Shown here: in pieces, positions 25,826 to 33,436 of the stretch
Layout: each line of letters starts with the position of its first letter
Numbering within the stretch: the stretch's first letter is position 1
Origin: Ruminococcus sp. UBA3280
GTDB lineage: Bacteria; Bacillota; Clostridia; Oscillospirales; Ruminococcaceae
DNA: 44,797 bases
Direction: 5' to 3'
NCBI GenBank assembly: GCA_002362175.1
Contig: DETU01000027.1
Span: 3,850-48,646 of the forward strand
Position numbers and translations under genes: made by a program
The notes under the pieces: model-generated
Database searches by the model: none
Seen by the model: only the letters and a program-made list of their open reading frames with translations
What the model was told of the DNA's origin: nothing

Positions 25826-26755
25826 TCAGTTTTTTATATGTACATCAAGCTGACTGAAAGGTATTTCTATACCCTCTCTGTCAAATGCAGACTTTACATT
25901 CTCGATTATACTGTATCTTACAGAATTATAATCTTCATTTTTAACCCATACAAGAGTATCAACCGCAACCGAGCTGTCCTTATGCATACTCATTCTCACA
26001 ATAGGAGCAGGTTCGTCAAGAACAAAAGGGTCGTTTTCAAGTACATTGAGTATAATAAGACGTGCCTTTTCATAATCGGCGGAATAACTTATATCAAAAG
26101 CAAGGTCAATACGCCTTGTCGGACTTTCGGTATAATTAATTATTTTAGCGTCTGAAATTTTACCGTTCGGAATAAAGACGGTTTTTCCGTCAAAAGTTTT
26201 TATCTTGGTATAGAGAACGCTTATTGTTTCTACTTTTCCCACAGTTCCGTCAAGTTCGATGGTATCGCCTGCGGTAAAAGGTTTTGAAAAGAGTATTATA
26301 AATCCTCCGCAGAGATTTGAAAGACAGTTCTGCAACGCAAGGCTGACAGCAAGTCCTGCCGCACCGAAAATCGTTATTATCGAAGACATCGGTACATTCA
26401 GAAGTGACAGCGACATGATTATAACAACCACATACAGAAGTATCCTCACCAGTGATACAAGAAAATTCCTTGCGACAACGTTTATATTTGATTTTTTCAT
26501 TGCCTTTGCGGTAAGACGTGCAATAATTCTTGCAACCACTACTCCGAGAATCAGTACTATAACCGCAGTTATAAGCGACGGAAGCAGACCTGCAAAATAC
26601 TGTGCCATTCCTGAAAATACACTTGATGCCTTGCTTACCTGCTCCTGTATCGTCTCAACCGCATTTACAACGGGTTCTGTAGCCGTTGCCGTTGCTGTCT
26701 CCGATACGGCAGAAGTAACTGTTTCCGATATGACAGATGTTACCGTTTCCTCCAT
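25826..26755 (-). CDS. mscS: Small-conductance mechanosensitive channel, MscS family
   Basis: Pressure-relief channel. A Ser/Thr/Glu-rich N-terminus is followed by three membrane segments (about 55-80, 97-125 and 128-150). The pore-helix hallmark GAAGLAVSLALQNCLSN is near residue 128, and LFSKPFTAGDTI opens the beta domain near residue 155. Length fits the family. ATG 26755 is preferred since AAGGAG is 9 nt upstream; ATG 26761 is only 3 nt from it. It is the first gene after the strong promoter at 26782-26809, so it would head the whole 20-kb string. Confidence 0.9.
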   Translation of the reverse strand: MEETVTSVISETVTSAVSETATATATEPVVNAVETIQEQVSKASSVFSGMAQYFAGLLPSLITAVIVLILGVVVARIIARLTAKAMKKSNINVVARNFLVSLVRILLYVVVIIMSLSLLNVPMSSIITIFGAAGLAVSLALQNCLSNLCGGFIILFSKPFTAGDTIELDGTVGKVETISVLYTKIKTFDGKTVFIPNGKISDAKIINYTESPTRRIDLAFDISYSADYEKARLIILNVLENDPFVLDEPAPIVRMSMHKDSSVAVDTLVWVKNEDYNSVRYSIIENVKSAFDREGIEIPFSQLDVHIKN

Positions 26756-26781
26756 TTTCATTCACTCCTTTTCTATATACT

Positions 26782-26809
26782 ATTATATCAGAAAGAGAAA
26801 AAATGTCAA
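26782..26809 (-). promoter_or_regulatory. Perfect-hexamer promoter heading the mscS-ksgA-cbi/cob string
   Basis: Minus strand: TTGACA (26809-26804), 16-nt spacer, TATAAT (26787-26782), about 20-25 nt before mscS. No riboswitch or leader structure fits between it and the gene. The largest later gap in the string is 21 nt, so no obvious internal promoter region exists, although promoters inside coding regions cannot be excluded. Confidence 0.8.
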
Positions 26810-26853
26810 TCTTGTAAGCTATTAGATAAAAAAATAAAATATTTCCAAAACTA

Positions 26854-26882
26854 TTGAAATTCTGATTTTAATGTGATATAAT
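26854..26882 (+). promoter_or_regulatory. Promoter of tRNA-Arg
   Basis: TTGAAA (26854-26859), 17-nt spacer, TATAAT (26877-26882), ending 11 nt before the tRNA. It is divergent from the mscS promoter, with -35 boxes 45 nt apart. Confidence 0.8.
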
Positions 26883-26893
26883 ATATATGTTAT

Positions 26894-26967
26894 GTCCCGA
26901 TAGCTCAGTAGGATAGAGCGACTGCCTCCTAAGCAGTAGGCCGGAGGTTCGACTCCTCTTCGGGACG
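26894..26967 (+). tRNA. tRNA-Arg (anticodon CCT)
   Basis: Full cloverleaf: acceptor GTCCCGA (26894-26900) with TCGGGAC (26960-26966), D arm TAGCTCAGTAGG, anticodon arm ACTGC/GCAGT around the loop CTCCTAA with anticodon CCT, and T arm GGAGGTTCGACTCC. CCA is not encoded, unlike the tRNA-Leu at the left edge. Reads AGG codons. Confidence 0.95.
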
Positions 26968-26973
26968 CTTCTC

Positions 26974-27003
26974 AAAACCGTCTCTGTTAAGGCGGTTTTT
27001 TAT
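26974..27003 (+). terminator. Intrinsic terminator after tRNA-Arg
   Basis: AAAACCG (26974-26980) pairs with CGGTTTT (26993-26999), followed by more T. It starts 7 nt after the tRNA. Confidence 0.75.
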
Positions 27004-27053
27004 ATTGTTTGTAAGGAATAACACTGCTTTTTACAAAAAATTCCCTGTAACTC

Positions 27054-27082
27054 TTGACCTTTTCTACAAAAAGGTGTAAAAT
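27054..27082 (+). promoter_or_regulatory. Promoter of pduL
   Basis: TTGACC (27054-27059), 17-nt spacer, TAAAAT (27077-27082), about 55 nt before the pduL start. Confidence 0.7.
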
Positions 27083-27137
27083 ATACTTAGAATATCCGAT
27101 TTGAATCGGACAATAAAATTATGGAGGTATGTTTAAA

Positions 27138-27719
27138 ATGTCAAACAAATTTATTGTTGAAACATCTGCAAGACACGTTCACGTTACTCAGGAACATCTT
27201 GAAATTCTTTTCGGAAAGGGTTACGAACTCACAAAGAAAAAAGACCTTTCCCAGCCCGGTCAGTTTGCCTGTGAAGAAAGAGTTACAGTAGTAGGTCCTA
27301 AGAAAGAACTCGCAGGAGTTTCAATTCTCGGTCCTGTCCGTCCCGAAACGCAGGTTGAACTTTCCGCTACCGACGCACGTTCAATCGGTATTGCCGCTCC
27401 CGTAAAGGAATCAGGTGACATTGCAGGTTCAGGTGCTTGCAAACTCATAGGTCCTGCCGGTGAAGTTGAAATTTCAGAGGGCGTTATCGTTGCTAAAAGA
27501 CACATTCACCTCACTCCTGCCGACGCTGAAGAACTCGGCGTGACAGATAAGCAGGTTGTATGGGTAAAGCTTGAAACTCCTGAAAGAAGTGCAGTTCTCG
27601 GCGACGTTGTATGCCGTGTTTCTGAAAAGTATGCACGTGCAATGCACATTGATACCGACGAATCAAACGCTGTAGGAGCTCCCCGTGAACTTTACGGCGA
27701 AATCGTTACAATCGACTGA
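27138..27719 (+). CDS. pduL: PduL-type phosphate acyltransferase (phosphotransacylase)
   Basis: Moves an acyl group between CoA and phosphate (acetyl or propionyl). Two homologous zinc-binding halves are visible: SARHVHVTQEHLE at residues 9-21 and AKRHIHLTPADAEELG near residue 119, each with the metal histidines. GPVRPETQVELS and the late RAMHIDTDESNA also fit. About 193 residues. The N-terminus starts directly at the fold, without the targeting extension of microcompartment PduL, and no shell genes are near. A housekeeping role in acetate formation is therefore likelier than propanediol use. ATG 27138 is chosen because GGAGG lies 10 nt before it; ATG 27129 is 1 nt from it. Single-gene unit with own promoter and terminator. 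Confidence 0.92.
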   Translation: MSNKFIVETSARHVHVTQEHLEILFGKGYELTKKKDLSQPGQFACEERVTVVGPKKELAGVSILGPVRPETQVELSATDARSIGIAAPVKESGDIAGSGACKLIGPAGEVEISEGVIVAKRHIHLTPADAEELGVTDKQVVWVKLETPERSAVLGDVVCRVSEKYARAMHIDTDESNAVGAPRELYGEIVTID

Positions 27720-27728
27720 TTAAAATAC

Positions 27729-27756
27729 GAGCGTACATAAAGTACGCTCTTTTTTA
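27729..27756 (+). terminator. Intrinsic terminator of pduL
   Basis: GAGCGTAC (27729-27736) and GTACGCTC (27742-27749) with a 5-nt loop, followed by seven T. It overlaps the end of the converging nfo gene by a few bases. Confidence 0.9.
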
Positions 27757-28587
27757 TTCACTGTAGTTTTCACGCAGAAATTTTATCTCCCTTGCATAAC
27801 CGTCCATTTCGTTGGGTGTTTCAAGAATAACGGGCAGACCCTTAAATTCGGGACGATTTATCACACGGATAAGAGCGTCCGCCCCTATATGCCCCTCACC
27901 TATCCTTGCGTGCCTGTCCTTATGTGAGCCAAGCGGATTCATGCTGTCATTGAGGTGAATTGCTTTGATTTTTTCAATGCCTATAATTTTATCGAACTGT
28001 TCAAGAACGTCGTCAAGCCTGTTTACTATATCGTAACCGCCGTCCCAGACGTGACAGGTATCAAAGCATACACCAAGCTTTTCCCTGCGTTCAACTCTGT
28101 CCATTATCGCACGGATTTCCTCAAAATTCCTTCCTACTTCAGAACCCTTGCCCGCCATTGTTTCAAGCAGGACAATTGTTGACTGCTCCTCCGTAAGAAC
28201 CCCGTTAAGCTGATTGGCGATAAGTTCTATACCTGTTTCAACACCCTGTTTTACGTGTGAACCCGGGTGAAAATTATAGTAATTATGTGGTGTACTTTCC
28301 ATACGCTTCAAATCGTCCGCCATTGTCTGACGTGAAAAATATCTTATTTTTTCGTCGGCAGAACAGGGATTCATAGTATAAGGGGCATGGGCGACAAGTT
28401 TTCCGAAAGCAAGTTTTTCGGAAAGTTCAAGATATTCCGCAACATCGGAAATATTGATTTCCTTTGCTGAACTTCCACGTGGATTCCTCGTGAAAAATGC
28501 AAACGTATTTGCATCGATTTTCTCCGCCTGTTTACCCATAGCCGTATAGCCCTTTGAAGCAGAAAGATGACAGCCTATATACAGCAA
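27754..28587 (-). CDS. nfo: Deoxyribonuclease IV (AP endonuclease)
   Basis: Cleaves DNA at abasic sites in base-excision repair; three-zinc TIM barrel. Zinc-ligand motifs in order: GCHLSASKG near residue 5, HAPYTMNPC near residue 67, FHPGSHVKQG near residue 106, LLETMAGKG near residue 144, CFDTCHVWDGGYD near residue 172, HLNDSMNPLGSHKDRH near residue 206, and LETPNE. 277 residues. The start is TTG 28587 with AAGGA 8 nt upstream; no ATG fits. Downstream of the cyclophilin gene on the same strand. Confidence 0.94.
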   Translation of the reverse strand: MLYIGCHLSASKGYTAMGKQAEKIDANTFAFFTRNPRGSSAKEINISDVAEYLELSEKLAFGKLVAHAPYTMNPCSADEKIRYFSRQTMADDLKRMESTPHNYYNFHPGSHVKQGVETGIELIANQLNGVLTEEQSTIVLLETMAGKGSEVGRNFEEIRAIMDRVERREKLGVCFDTCHVWDGGYDIVNRLDDVLEQFDKIIGIEKIKAIHLNDSMNPLGSHKDRHARIGEGHIGADALIRVINRPEFKGLPVILETPNEMDGYAREIKFLRENYSE

Positions 28588-28609
28588 AAAATCATTCCTT
28601 TCATAAAGT

Positions 28610-28638
28610 AATGCCGGAATTTTTCTTTTTCCGGCATT
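28610..28638. other. Inverted repeat between the cyclophilin gene and nfo
   Basis: AATGCCGGAA (28610-28619) and TTCCGGCATT (28629-28638) form a 10-bp stem. The T-run follows the stem only on the plus strand. On the minus strand, where both genes lie, it lacks a U-tract, so termination there is doubtful. Confidence 0.55.
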
Positions 28639-28644
28639 TTTATA

Positions 28645-29115
28645 TTATTCTATTGTAACTTTTTTCATAACCTGCGGTTCAAGAGGCATATCGTTGTAAT
28701 TTGTAGCGACATCTGCGATTTCGTCAACAACGTCCATACCCTCAACCACTTTACCGAAAGCAGCATACTGACCATCAAGATGAGGTGCGTCCTCGTGCAT
28801 GATAAAGAACTGTGAACCTGCTGAATCGGGCATCATTGAGCGTGCCATAGAAATAACGCCTCTTGTGTGTTTGAGGTCATTCTTAACGCCGTTTGAAGAA
28901 AATTCACCCTTGATATTCCAGCCGGGACCACCTGTACCGTTGCCGAGAGGACAACCGCCCTGAATCATGAAACCTGAAATAACTCTGTGAAAAGTAAGAC
29001 CGTCATAAAAACCGTCCTTTACGAGCTTTTCAAAGTTTTCACAGGTTATCGGGGCAACGTCGGGATAAAGTTCAATTTTAATCTTCTTGCCGTTTTCCAT
29101 TTCAATAGTAACCAT
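28645..29115 (-). CDS. Cyclophilin-type peptidyl-prolyl cis-trans isomerase
   Basis: Cytoplasmic protein-folding helper with no signal peptide. Cyclophilin motifs: FHRVISGFMIQGGCP near residue 41, GNGTGGPGW, ISMARSMMPDSAGSQFFI near residue 88, and LDGQYAAFGKVVEGMDVV near residue 112. The active-site Arg (FHRV), Gln (MIQGG) and Phe (QFFI) are present. 156 residues. ATG 29115 has a GGAGG site. It follows the 29132-29644 gene by 16 nt and likely shares its promoter. Confidence 0.94.
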   Translation of the reverse strand: MVTIEMENGKKIKIELYPDVAPITCENFEKLVKDGFYDGLTFHRVISGFMIQGGCPLGNGTGGPGWNIKGEFSSNGVKNDLKHTRGVISMARSMMPDSAGSQFFIMHEDAPHLDGQYAAFGKVVEGMDVVDEIADVATNYNDMPLEPQVMKKVTIE

Positions 29116-29131
29116 TTTTTACCTCCGTAAT

Positions 29132-29644
29132 TTAATGAATAGTTATTTGTATTTCGGAAGGAATCTGATAATTTTCGTTCTGTTTAACGGAATTATCGGA
29201 ATTTCCGTTCTGATTTTTATTTTGATTATTCTGTTTTTCATCGTTGTACTGTTCAAGAATAGACTTTCCCTGAGTTGTTTCCTGAACGGTAGTTTCTTCT
29301 GAATACTCGCCGTTTTCGTCGGTTACAGGCTGTAAAGCAGTTGTTGCGGGTTCTGCTGTTCCGATAACCTCACCGAGCATATTGGTGACATATTCCACCT
29401 GTGGCTCTGTAATCTGCTGAACTGCTTCCGTCTGAATCTGATTATTCTGCTGAGGAGTATTATTATAACTTTTGTTATTGTTGCTGTTGCTGTATTCGGG
29501 AACATTTTGGGAAGTACCCGAAAACTGTACGGGTTTTGCCTGATTTTTCTTCATTGTGCTGTCTGTGCAGGCTTTTCCAATCATCATTATTACCATAGCC
29601 ACAATAAACGCCACAATAAACGCAATCTGTCTGTGCTTATCCAC
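29132..29644 (-). CDS. Single-pass membrane protein with long Asn/Gln-rich tail, function unknown
   Basis: About 170 residues. One membrane segment (near residues 7-24, IAFIVAFIVAMVIMMIGKAC) is followed by an extracytoplasmic low-complexity tail rich in Asn, Gln, Thr and Glu, with no recognisable fold. GTG 29644 is preferred: CAGG lies 7 nt upstream, and a TTG at 29662 adds six unlikely residues. It has its own perfect-hexamer promoter and lies just before the cyclophilin gene. No family recognised. Confidence 0.65.
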   Translation of the reverse strand: MDKHRQIAFIVAFIVAMVIMMIGKACTDSTMKKNQAKPVQFSGTSQNVPEYSNSNNNKSYNNTPQQNNQIQTEAVQQITEPQVEYVTNMLGEVIGTAEPATTALQPVTDENGEYSEETTVQETTQGKSILEQYNDEKQNNQNKNQNGNSDNSVKQNENYQIPSEIQITIH

Positions 29645-29679
29645 ATTATCACCTGCCTGCAAAAAAATTCAGTACATTA

Positions 29680-29708
29680 ATTATACACAATTTTCCCGTA
29701 AATGTCAA
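29680..29708 (-). promoter_or_regulatory. Perfect-hexamer promoter before the Asn/Gln-rich membrane protein
   Basis: Minus strand: TTGACA (29708-29703), 17-nt spacer, TATAAT (29685-29680). It lies in the 72-nt gap after murD. Confidence 0.8.
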
Positions 29709-29716
29709 GACTAAAT

Positions 29717-31072
29717 TTACAGTTCACGATTAATGATTAATTGTTTTACAAGCTTCTTGAAAACGTCACCACGTTCTTCAAAATTCCTGAAAATACCATA
29801 GCTTGCCGCCGCAGGTGAAAGCACACAGCTTGTGCCTTTTGGTGTTATTTCGTGGGCAAGCTCCACAGCTTCCTCAAGATGCGGAACAAAGTAAACACGT
29901 TCGGAATTATTAAACTCTGTATTACGAATCATATCAAAAATACGTTTTCCCGAAGTTTCCATGCATATGATATTCACGTCGGAGGTATTCAGAAAATCGA
30001 CAAGTGTCGTATAATCAATACCTCTGTCCATACCGCCGATAAGAATGGTCTTTGCATTCGGAACACTTTTCAGTGCCTCAACAGCGGTGGCACAGGCGGT
30101 AGAAATAGAGTCGTCATAATAGCGTACTTCGTCAACAGTGTCCACATATTCGAGCCGGTGGGAAAGCGGATTGAAAGTACAGAGTGCCTTTTCAAACTCC
30201 TCCTGCTCAACATAGAAAGAAGTCATAAAATATGCCACAGCTATATTATAGTGATTATGAATACCTAAAAGTTTTATTTTATCGGCAGGAATTTTATATT
30301 CCTCATCATTTCCAGCAATAATACCGTCATGCACGTAAATATCGGCTGTTGGATTTTCGGCGGATATTGTATAAATATACTGACTGCTGTTTTCGGGGAC
30401 TATATCTGAATTTATCAGCAGACAGTCATATTCTTTCTGGTGAAGATAGATATTTTTCTTGGCGTTGTAGTACTTTTCGATAGTGCCGTAATGGTCTAAA
30501 TGTTCCTCATAGAGATTGAGGAAAACCGCTTTTTCAGGCGAAACCGTCATATATTCAAGCTGATGACAAGAAAGTTCGCAGACAACTACAGTATCTTCTT
30601 TCACGTCCTCCGCAATATCAAAAACGGGTACGCCTATATTTCCGACAAGATAGGTATCTTTGCCCGATTCTTTCAGTATATGGTAAATCAGCGAAGAAAC
30701 CGTGCTTTTACCTTTAGTACCTGTAATGCCTATAATCTGCTCCCTGAAAACCGTAAAGAACACCTGTGTTTCGGAAGTTATCTCACATTCAAGCCCGGAG
30801 GGCGATTTTTTCAGGACAATCCCCGGCGACTTGAAAACAATATCAAAATCGTCAAGACAGTCCTGATAATTCTCACCCGTAATAATTCCGATGTTTTCGG
30901 ACAGACCGTCTGCCGTTCTGTCAACGGGATTCAGGTCTGATATGGCGACGGATTCCGGTGAACAGTATTTATCAAGAAGTCTGTAGGTAGATTTTCCCTC
31001 ACGTCCGAATCCGAGTATGCAGACGGATTTGTTTTCGGTGTATTTTTTCAGATATTCCGTGAAATTATTCAA
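29717..31072 (-). CDS. murD: UDP-N-acetylmuramoyl-L-alanine:glutamate ligase (MurD family)
   Basis: Adds glutamate to UDP-MurNAc-L-Ala in the cytoplasm. N-terminal CILGFGREGKSTYRLL near residue 18, ATP loop GITGTKGKSTVSSLIYHIL near residue 114, metal/UDP region NLYEEHLDHYGT near residue 186, and C-terminal LIGGMDRGIDYTTL near residue 341 followed by SPAAASYGIFRNFEERGDVF. The segment usually ELSSFQL reads ELSCHQLEY here. TTG 31072 has GGAG 8 nt upstream and overlaps the murL stop as TTGA. Since MurL is encoded in the same unit, this ligase may accept L-Glu, as MurD2 does in Xanthomonas; that is inference. Confidence 0.9.
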   Translation of the reverse strand: MNNFTEYLKKYTENKSVCILGFGREGKSTYRLLDKYCSPESVAISDLNPVDRTADGLSENIGIITGENYQDCLDDFDIVFKSPGIVLKKSPSGLECEITSETQVFFTVFREQIIGITGTKGKSTVSSLIYHILKESGKDTYLVGNIGVPVFDIAEDVKEDTVVVCELSCHQLEYMTVSPEKAVFLNLYEEHLDHYGTIEKYYNAKKNIYLHQKEYDCLLINSDIVPENSSQYIYTISAENPTADIYVHDGIIAGNDEEYKIPADKIKLLGIHNHYNIAVAYFMTSFYVEQEEFEKALCTFNPLSHRLEYVDTVDEVRYYDDSISTACATAVEALKSVPNAKTILIGGMDRGIDYTTLVDFLNTSDVNIICMETSGKRIFDMIRNTEFNNSERVYFVPHLEEAVELAHEITPKGTSCVLSPAAASYGIFRNFEERGDVFKKLVKQLIINREL

Positions 31073-32451
31073 AGAAGTCGCTCCATTTCATTTAAAAGTA
31101 TTTCCCTGAAAAAGTCGGGGAGAAGATTCTGGTCGTTGAAATATTTGCAGTATTCCGCATTTTTTTCATCAAGACTTTCAGGACGATAAAAACCGTTTTC
31201 CTTGTATCTTTCAAACAGAAACGGCAGATTTCCGCCATTCTGTTCACGTCTCCTTATCGCAAGTGAAACCGCAAGATTCACTTCGTCAATACTGCCCACG
31301 CACTCAAAAGGTTTATGTGCCGATTTTCCGATAAGCTCGGTAAAGTATTCCGACATTGAAACATCATTCAGCAGGTCTTTCCCGAAAACCTCCGTCAGTT
31401 CTCCGTCCGTCAGGAACGGCGACATAATCAGGCAGACAAAAAGACATTTCGGACACTCTCCGCACCATATATCAGGCGAAACCTTTCCGCCAAGATTACA
31501 GCTCCTGAAAACAGACAGATATTTCTTGTGGGAAGCAAACATCTTTGCAATCTGAAATTCAGAAAGCGGTCGCAGAAAACTGAAATAATAAATTCCCGTA
31601 CGCAGATATTTTTCCTCATACAAGTGAAAATCCTGCTCAAATTCAAAGCTTTTTGAGTATTGGTGGTTTACACTCTGTCCGACAACTGTACTCTCATTGG
31701 CACTCGATTCGTTTGAAAGCACGATATATTTCAGACGATTCAGATATGCAGTGATTTCCGCCGAAAATGCCACAACCGAAGAAAAGGGAGTGTGACCGTT
31801 AAGACAGCCCTGATTGTTGAAAGTTATAAGCGAACGGTCAAATTTCCGCTGTGCAGTAATGAGTGAAACGGAGGGAAGTCCTGCTGTTTCAACCGTTGCC
31901 GTTATTGAATTACGCCTGTTTATAGAGTAACATTTACATTCAACACCCGCATTGGTAAGAGTTTCAAGTGTAAGTGCGGAATCCTTTCCGCCTCCCACTG
32001 CCACCAGACAGCCCGAAAGCTCGGGAAGTTCCGATATTTCCGTACTGAAAAATTTTCCCGTTGAATTTATATTCACAAAAACACCGTAATCTGCACTTAT
32101 ATTATTGACATAGAAAAATTCACCCAGTCCGTTAAAATACAGCTTTTTCCACCAGTCTGTCTGCTCCTGTGAAAGTTCACCACATTCGACAAGCATTTCA
32201 GGCGGACAGACAGCTTTCCAGTAACTCACCGCCTCCGCCATACCGAGTGAGAAAACAAGTCTTTCAAATGTCAAATCACCTGAAACGCTTATATTCCGAG
32301 GTCTCGGAAAACTCCATGCAGGGTGGAAATCAGCAAGTCCGGGGATTGAAAATTCATAACTCAAATCAACCGTGTTTTCATTTTCCGTTATTTTATATGA
32401 CTTGTATATAAATACAGGATATTTTTCCCTGAATGTTTCATATCTGCCCAT
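31069..32451 (-). CDS. murL: Probable MurL: UDP-MurNAc-L-Ala-L-Glu epimerase
   Basis: 460 residues. MurL, described in Xanthomonas, converts the terminal L-Glu of UDP-MurNAc-L-Ala-L-Glu to D-Glu with ATP. Here a PP-loop-like ATP site VAVGGGKDSALTLE lies near residue 151, followed by NGHTPFSSVVAFSAE near residue 225, LSNESSANESTV, VNHQYSKSFEFE near residue 270, YFSFLRPLSEFQIAK near residue 297, FRSCNLGGK, and WCGECPKCLFV near residue 338, which match my memory of the MurL family. Coupling to murD strongly supports the call. ATG 32451 has GGAGG 5 nt upstream; ATG 32463 lacks a site. Confidence 0.82.
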   Translation of the reverse strand: MGRYETFREKYPVFIYKSYKITENENTVDLSYEFSIPGLADFHPAWSFPRPRNISVSGDLTFERLVFSLGMAEAVSYWKAVCPPEMLVECGELSQEQTDWWKKLYFNGLGEFFYVNNISADYGVFVNINSTGKFFSTEISELPELSGCLVAVGGGKDSALTLETLTNAGVECKCYSINRRNSITATVETAGLPSVSLITAQRKFDRSLITFNNQGCLNGHTPFSSVVAFSAEITAYLNRLKYIVLSNESSANESTVVGQSVNHQYSKSFEFEQDFHLYEEKYLRTGIYYFSFLRPLSEFQIAKMFASHKKYLSVFRSCNLGGKVSPDIWCGECPKCLFVCLIMSPFLTDGELTEVFGKDLLNDVSMSEYFTELIGKSAHKPFECVGSIDEVNLAVSLAIRRREQNGGNLPFLFERYKENGFYRPESLDEKNAEYCKYFNDQNLLPDFFREILLNEMERLL

Positions 32452-32469
32452 TGTATCCTCCATAAAATA

Positions 32470-32859
32470 TCAGGCTTCTTTCTTTGCCTTTTCTGCGATT
32501 TCACGATAATGTGCTTTCAGCAACGAATATGTTTCGTCTGAAAGGTCATGCTCTATCTTGCATGCATCTTCAGACGCATTGTCGTGAGACACACCAAGGA
32601 ACATAAAAAACTCTGAAAGAATATTATGACGGTCATAAATATGCTCGGCAACTTCACGTCCCTTTTCGGTAAGTGTAATATGGTTGTCGCCGTCAACAAT
32701 CACAAGATTATCCTCTTTCATTTTCTTGAGGACAATAGAAACCGTCGGACGTGAATATCCGAGATATGAACATATGTCAATTGCATGGACATCAGGCTGT
32801 TTTTTTGAAAGAATAAGTATCGTTTCGAGATAATTTTCAACCGCTTCCGTTATAGCCAT
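32470..32859 (-). CDS. DtxR/MntR-family metal-dependent repressor
   Basis: 129 residues: an N-terminal winged helix (VENYLETIL, then the recognition region LGYSRPTVSIVLKKMKED near residue 33 and ITLTEKGREVAE) and a dimerisation/metal domain with HDNASEDACKIEHDLSDE near residue 91, holding the usual Glu, Cys/Glu and His ligands. There is no SH3-like third domain, as in MntR. Metal (Mn, Fe or other) cannot be told. It sits 18 nt upstream of murL on the same strand and has a palindrome over its own -35 box, so self-control of regulator, murL and murD is plausible. Confidence 0.88.
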   Translation of the reverse strand: MAITEAVENYLETILILSKKQPDVHAIDICSYLGYSRPTVSIVLKKMKEDNLVIVDGDNHITLTEKGREVAEHIYDRHNILSEFFMFLGVSHDNASEDACKIEHDLSDETYSLLKAHYREIAEKAKKEA

Positions 32860-32895
32860 TCTGTTTCCCCTCCAATGTAAGTTTTTATAAGGAAT

Positions 32896-32924
32896 ATTAT
32901 ACCATACTCCGTATAAAATTACAA
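32896..32924 (-). promoter_or_regulatory. Promoter of the dtxR-type gene, murL and murD
   Basis: Minus strand: TTGTAA (32924-32919), 17-nt spacer, TATAAT (32901-32896), about 37 nt before the regulator start. It is the only clear promoter before murL-murD. Confidence 0.75.
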
Positions 32925-32938
32925 GGTATATCTTGTAA
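32919..32938. promoter_or_regulatory. Candidate operator palindrome over the -35 box
   Basis: TTACAAG (32919-32925), 6 nt, CTTGTAA (32932-32938): a perfect 7-bp inverted repeat overlapping the whole -35 element. Size and place suit a DtxR-family dimer site. The sequence does not match the MntR or IdeR consensus I know. Confidence 0.5.
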
Positions 32939-32961
32939 AAATTATAAGAATTTTCAGATTG

Positions 32962-33402
32962 TCAGTCCTGAATTCCGTAATTGACATACTCCGCAGGAGC
33001 CTTGTATATTTCGGGATATTTATGTCTGGTGCGGACAGGTTTAAGATTCGTATCGGTGAAACACTGCGGGGATTTTCCCGTTATGCATATTTCGCCTGTA
33101 ATACGGCTTACTATCCTGTACTCAATATCAGGAGTAACGCCGTTGAATTTTGTAATCATGGGATAAACGGCAAAAAGTTCATCAGAAGTAAGCGGTTTTT
33201 TATAGTGACATTCAACCGGAAGTATCGGGACATAAAGTCCTGATGATTCGGTTTCTGCGTATGAAATATCAGCCTGTTCAAGAAAATTCATTCTTGATTC
33301 CTCAGAAATTCTTACATAGCCGGAATGATGGACTATACCCGTTTTATCGGTTTCATAGTAATATATTTTACGTTCGTAAGGATAAATCTTATTCATAAAC
33401 AT
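32962..33402 (-). CDS. Hotdog-fold acyl-CoA thioesterase, YbgC/4-hydroxybenzoyl-CoA thioesterase type
   Basis: 146 residues. The family's active-site region appears as YYYETDKTGIVHHSGYVRISEE: Y-ETD-GIVHHS-Y with the catalytic Asp in TD near residue 19, followed by EESRMNFLEQ. A basic residue-rich beta sheet fits the rest. Substrate unknown. ATG 33402 is used; ATG 33396 is equally possible, as both follow only GAAAAGAAG. Its upstream region is the nested repeat element at 33437-33619. It ends 24 nt before the regulator's operator, on the same strand. Confidence 0.85.
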   Translation of the reverse strand: MFMNKIYPYERKIYYYETDKTGIVHHSGYVRISEESRMNFLEQADISYAETESSGLYVPILPVECHYKKPLTSDELFAVYPMITKFNGVTPDIEYRIVSRITGEICITGKSPQCFTDTNLKPVRTRHKYPEIYKAPAEYVNYGIQD

Positions 33403-33436
33403 CTTCTTTTCAGTTATTTTTTTTAATCACGGAGGA

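Noticed and set aside
27138..27719. Part of a propanediol or ethanolamine microcompartment locus
   Set aside because: No shell protein, aldehyde dehydrogenase or diol dehydratase genes nearby, and no targeting peptide on PduL.
28610..28641. Terminator for the cyclophilin gene
   Set aside because: The stem is real, but on the minus strand no U-run follows, so it is recorded only as an inverted repeat.
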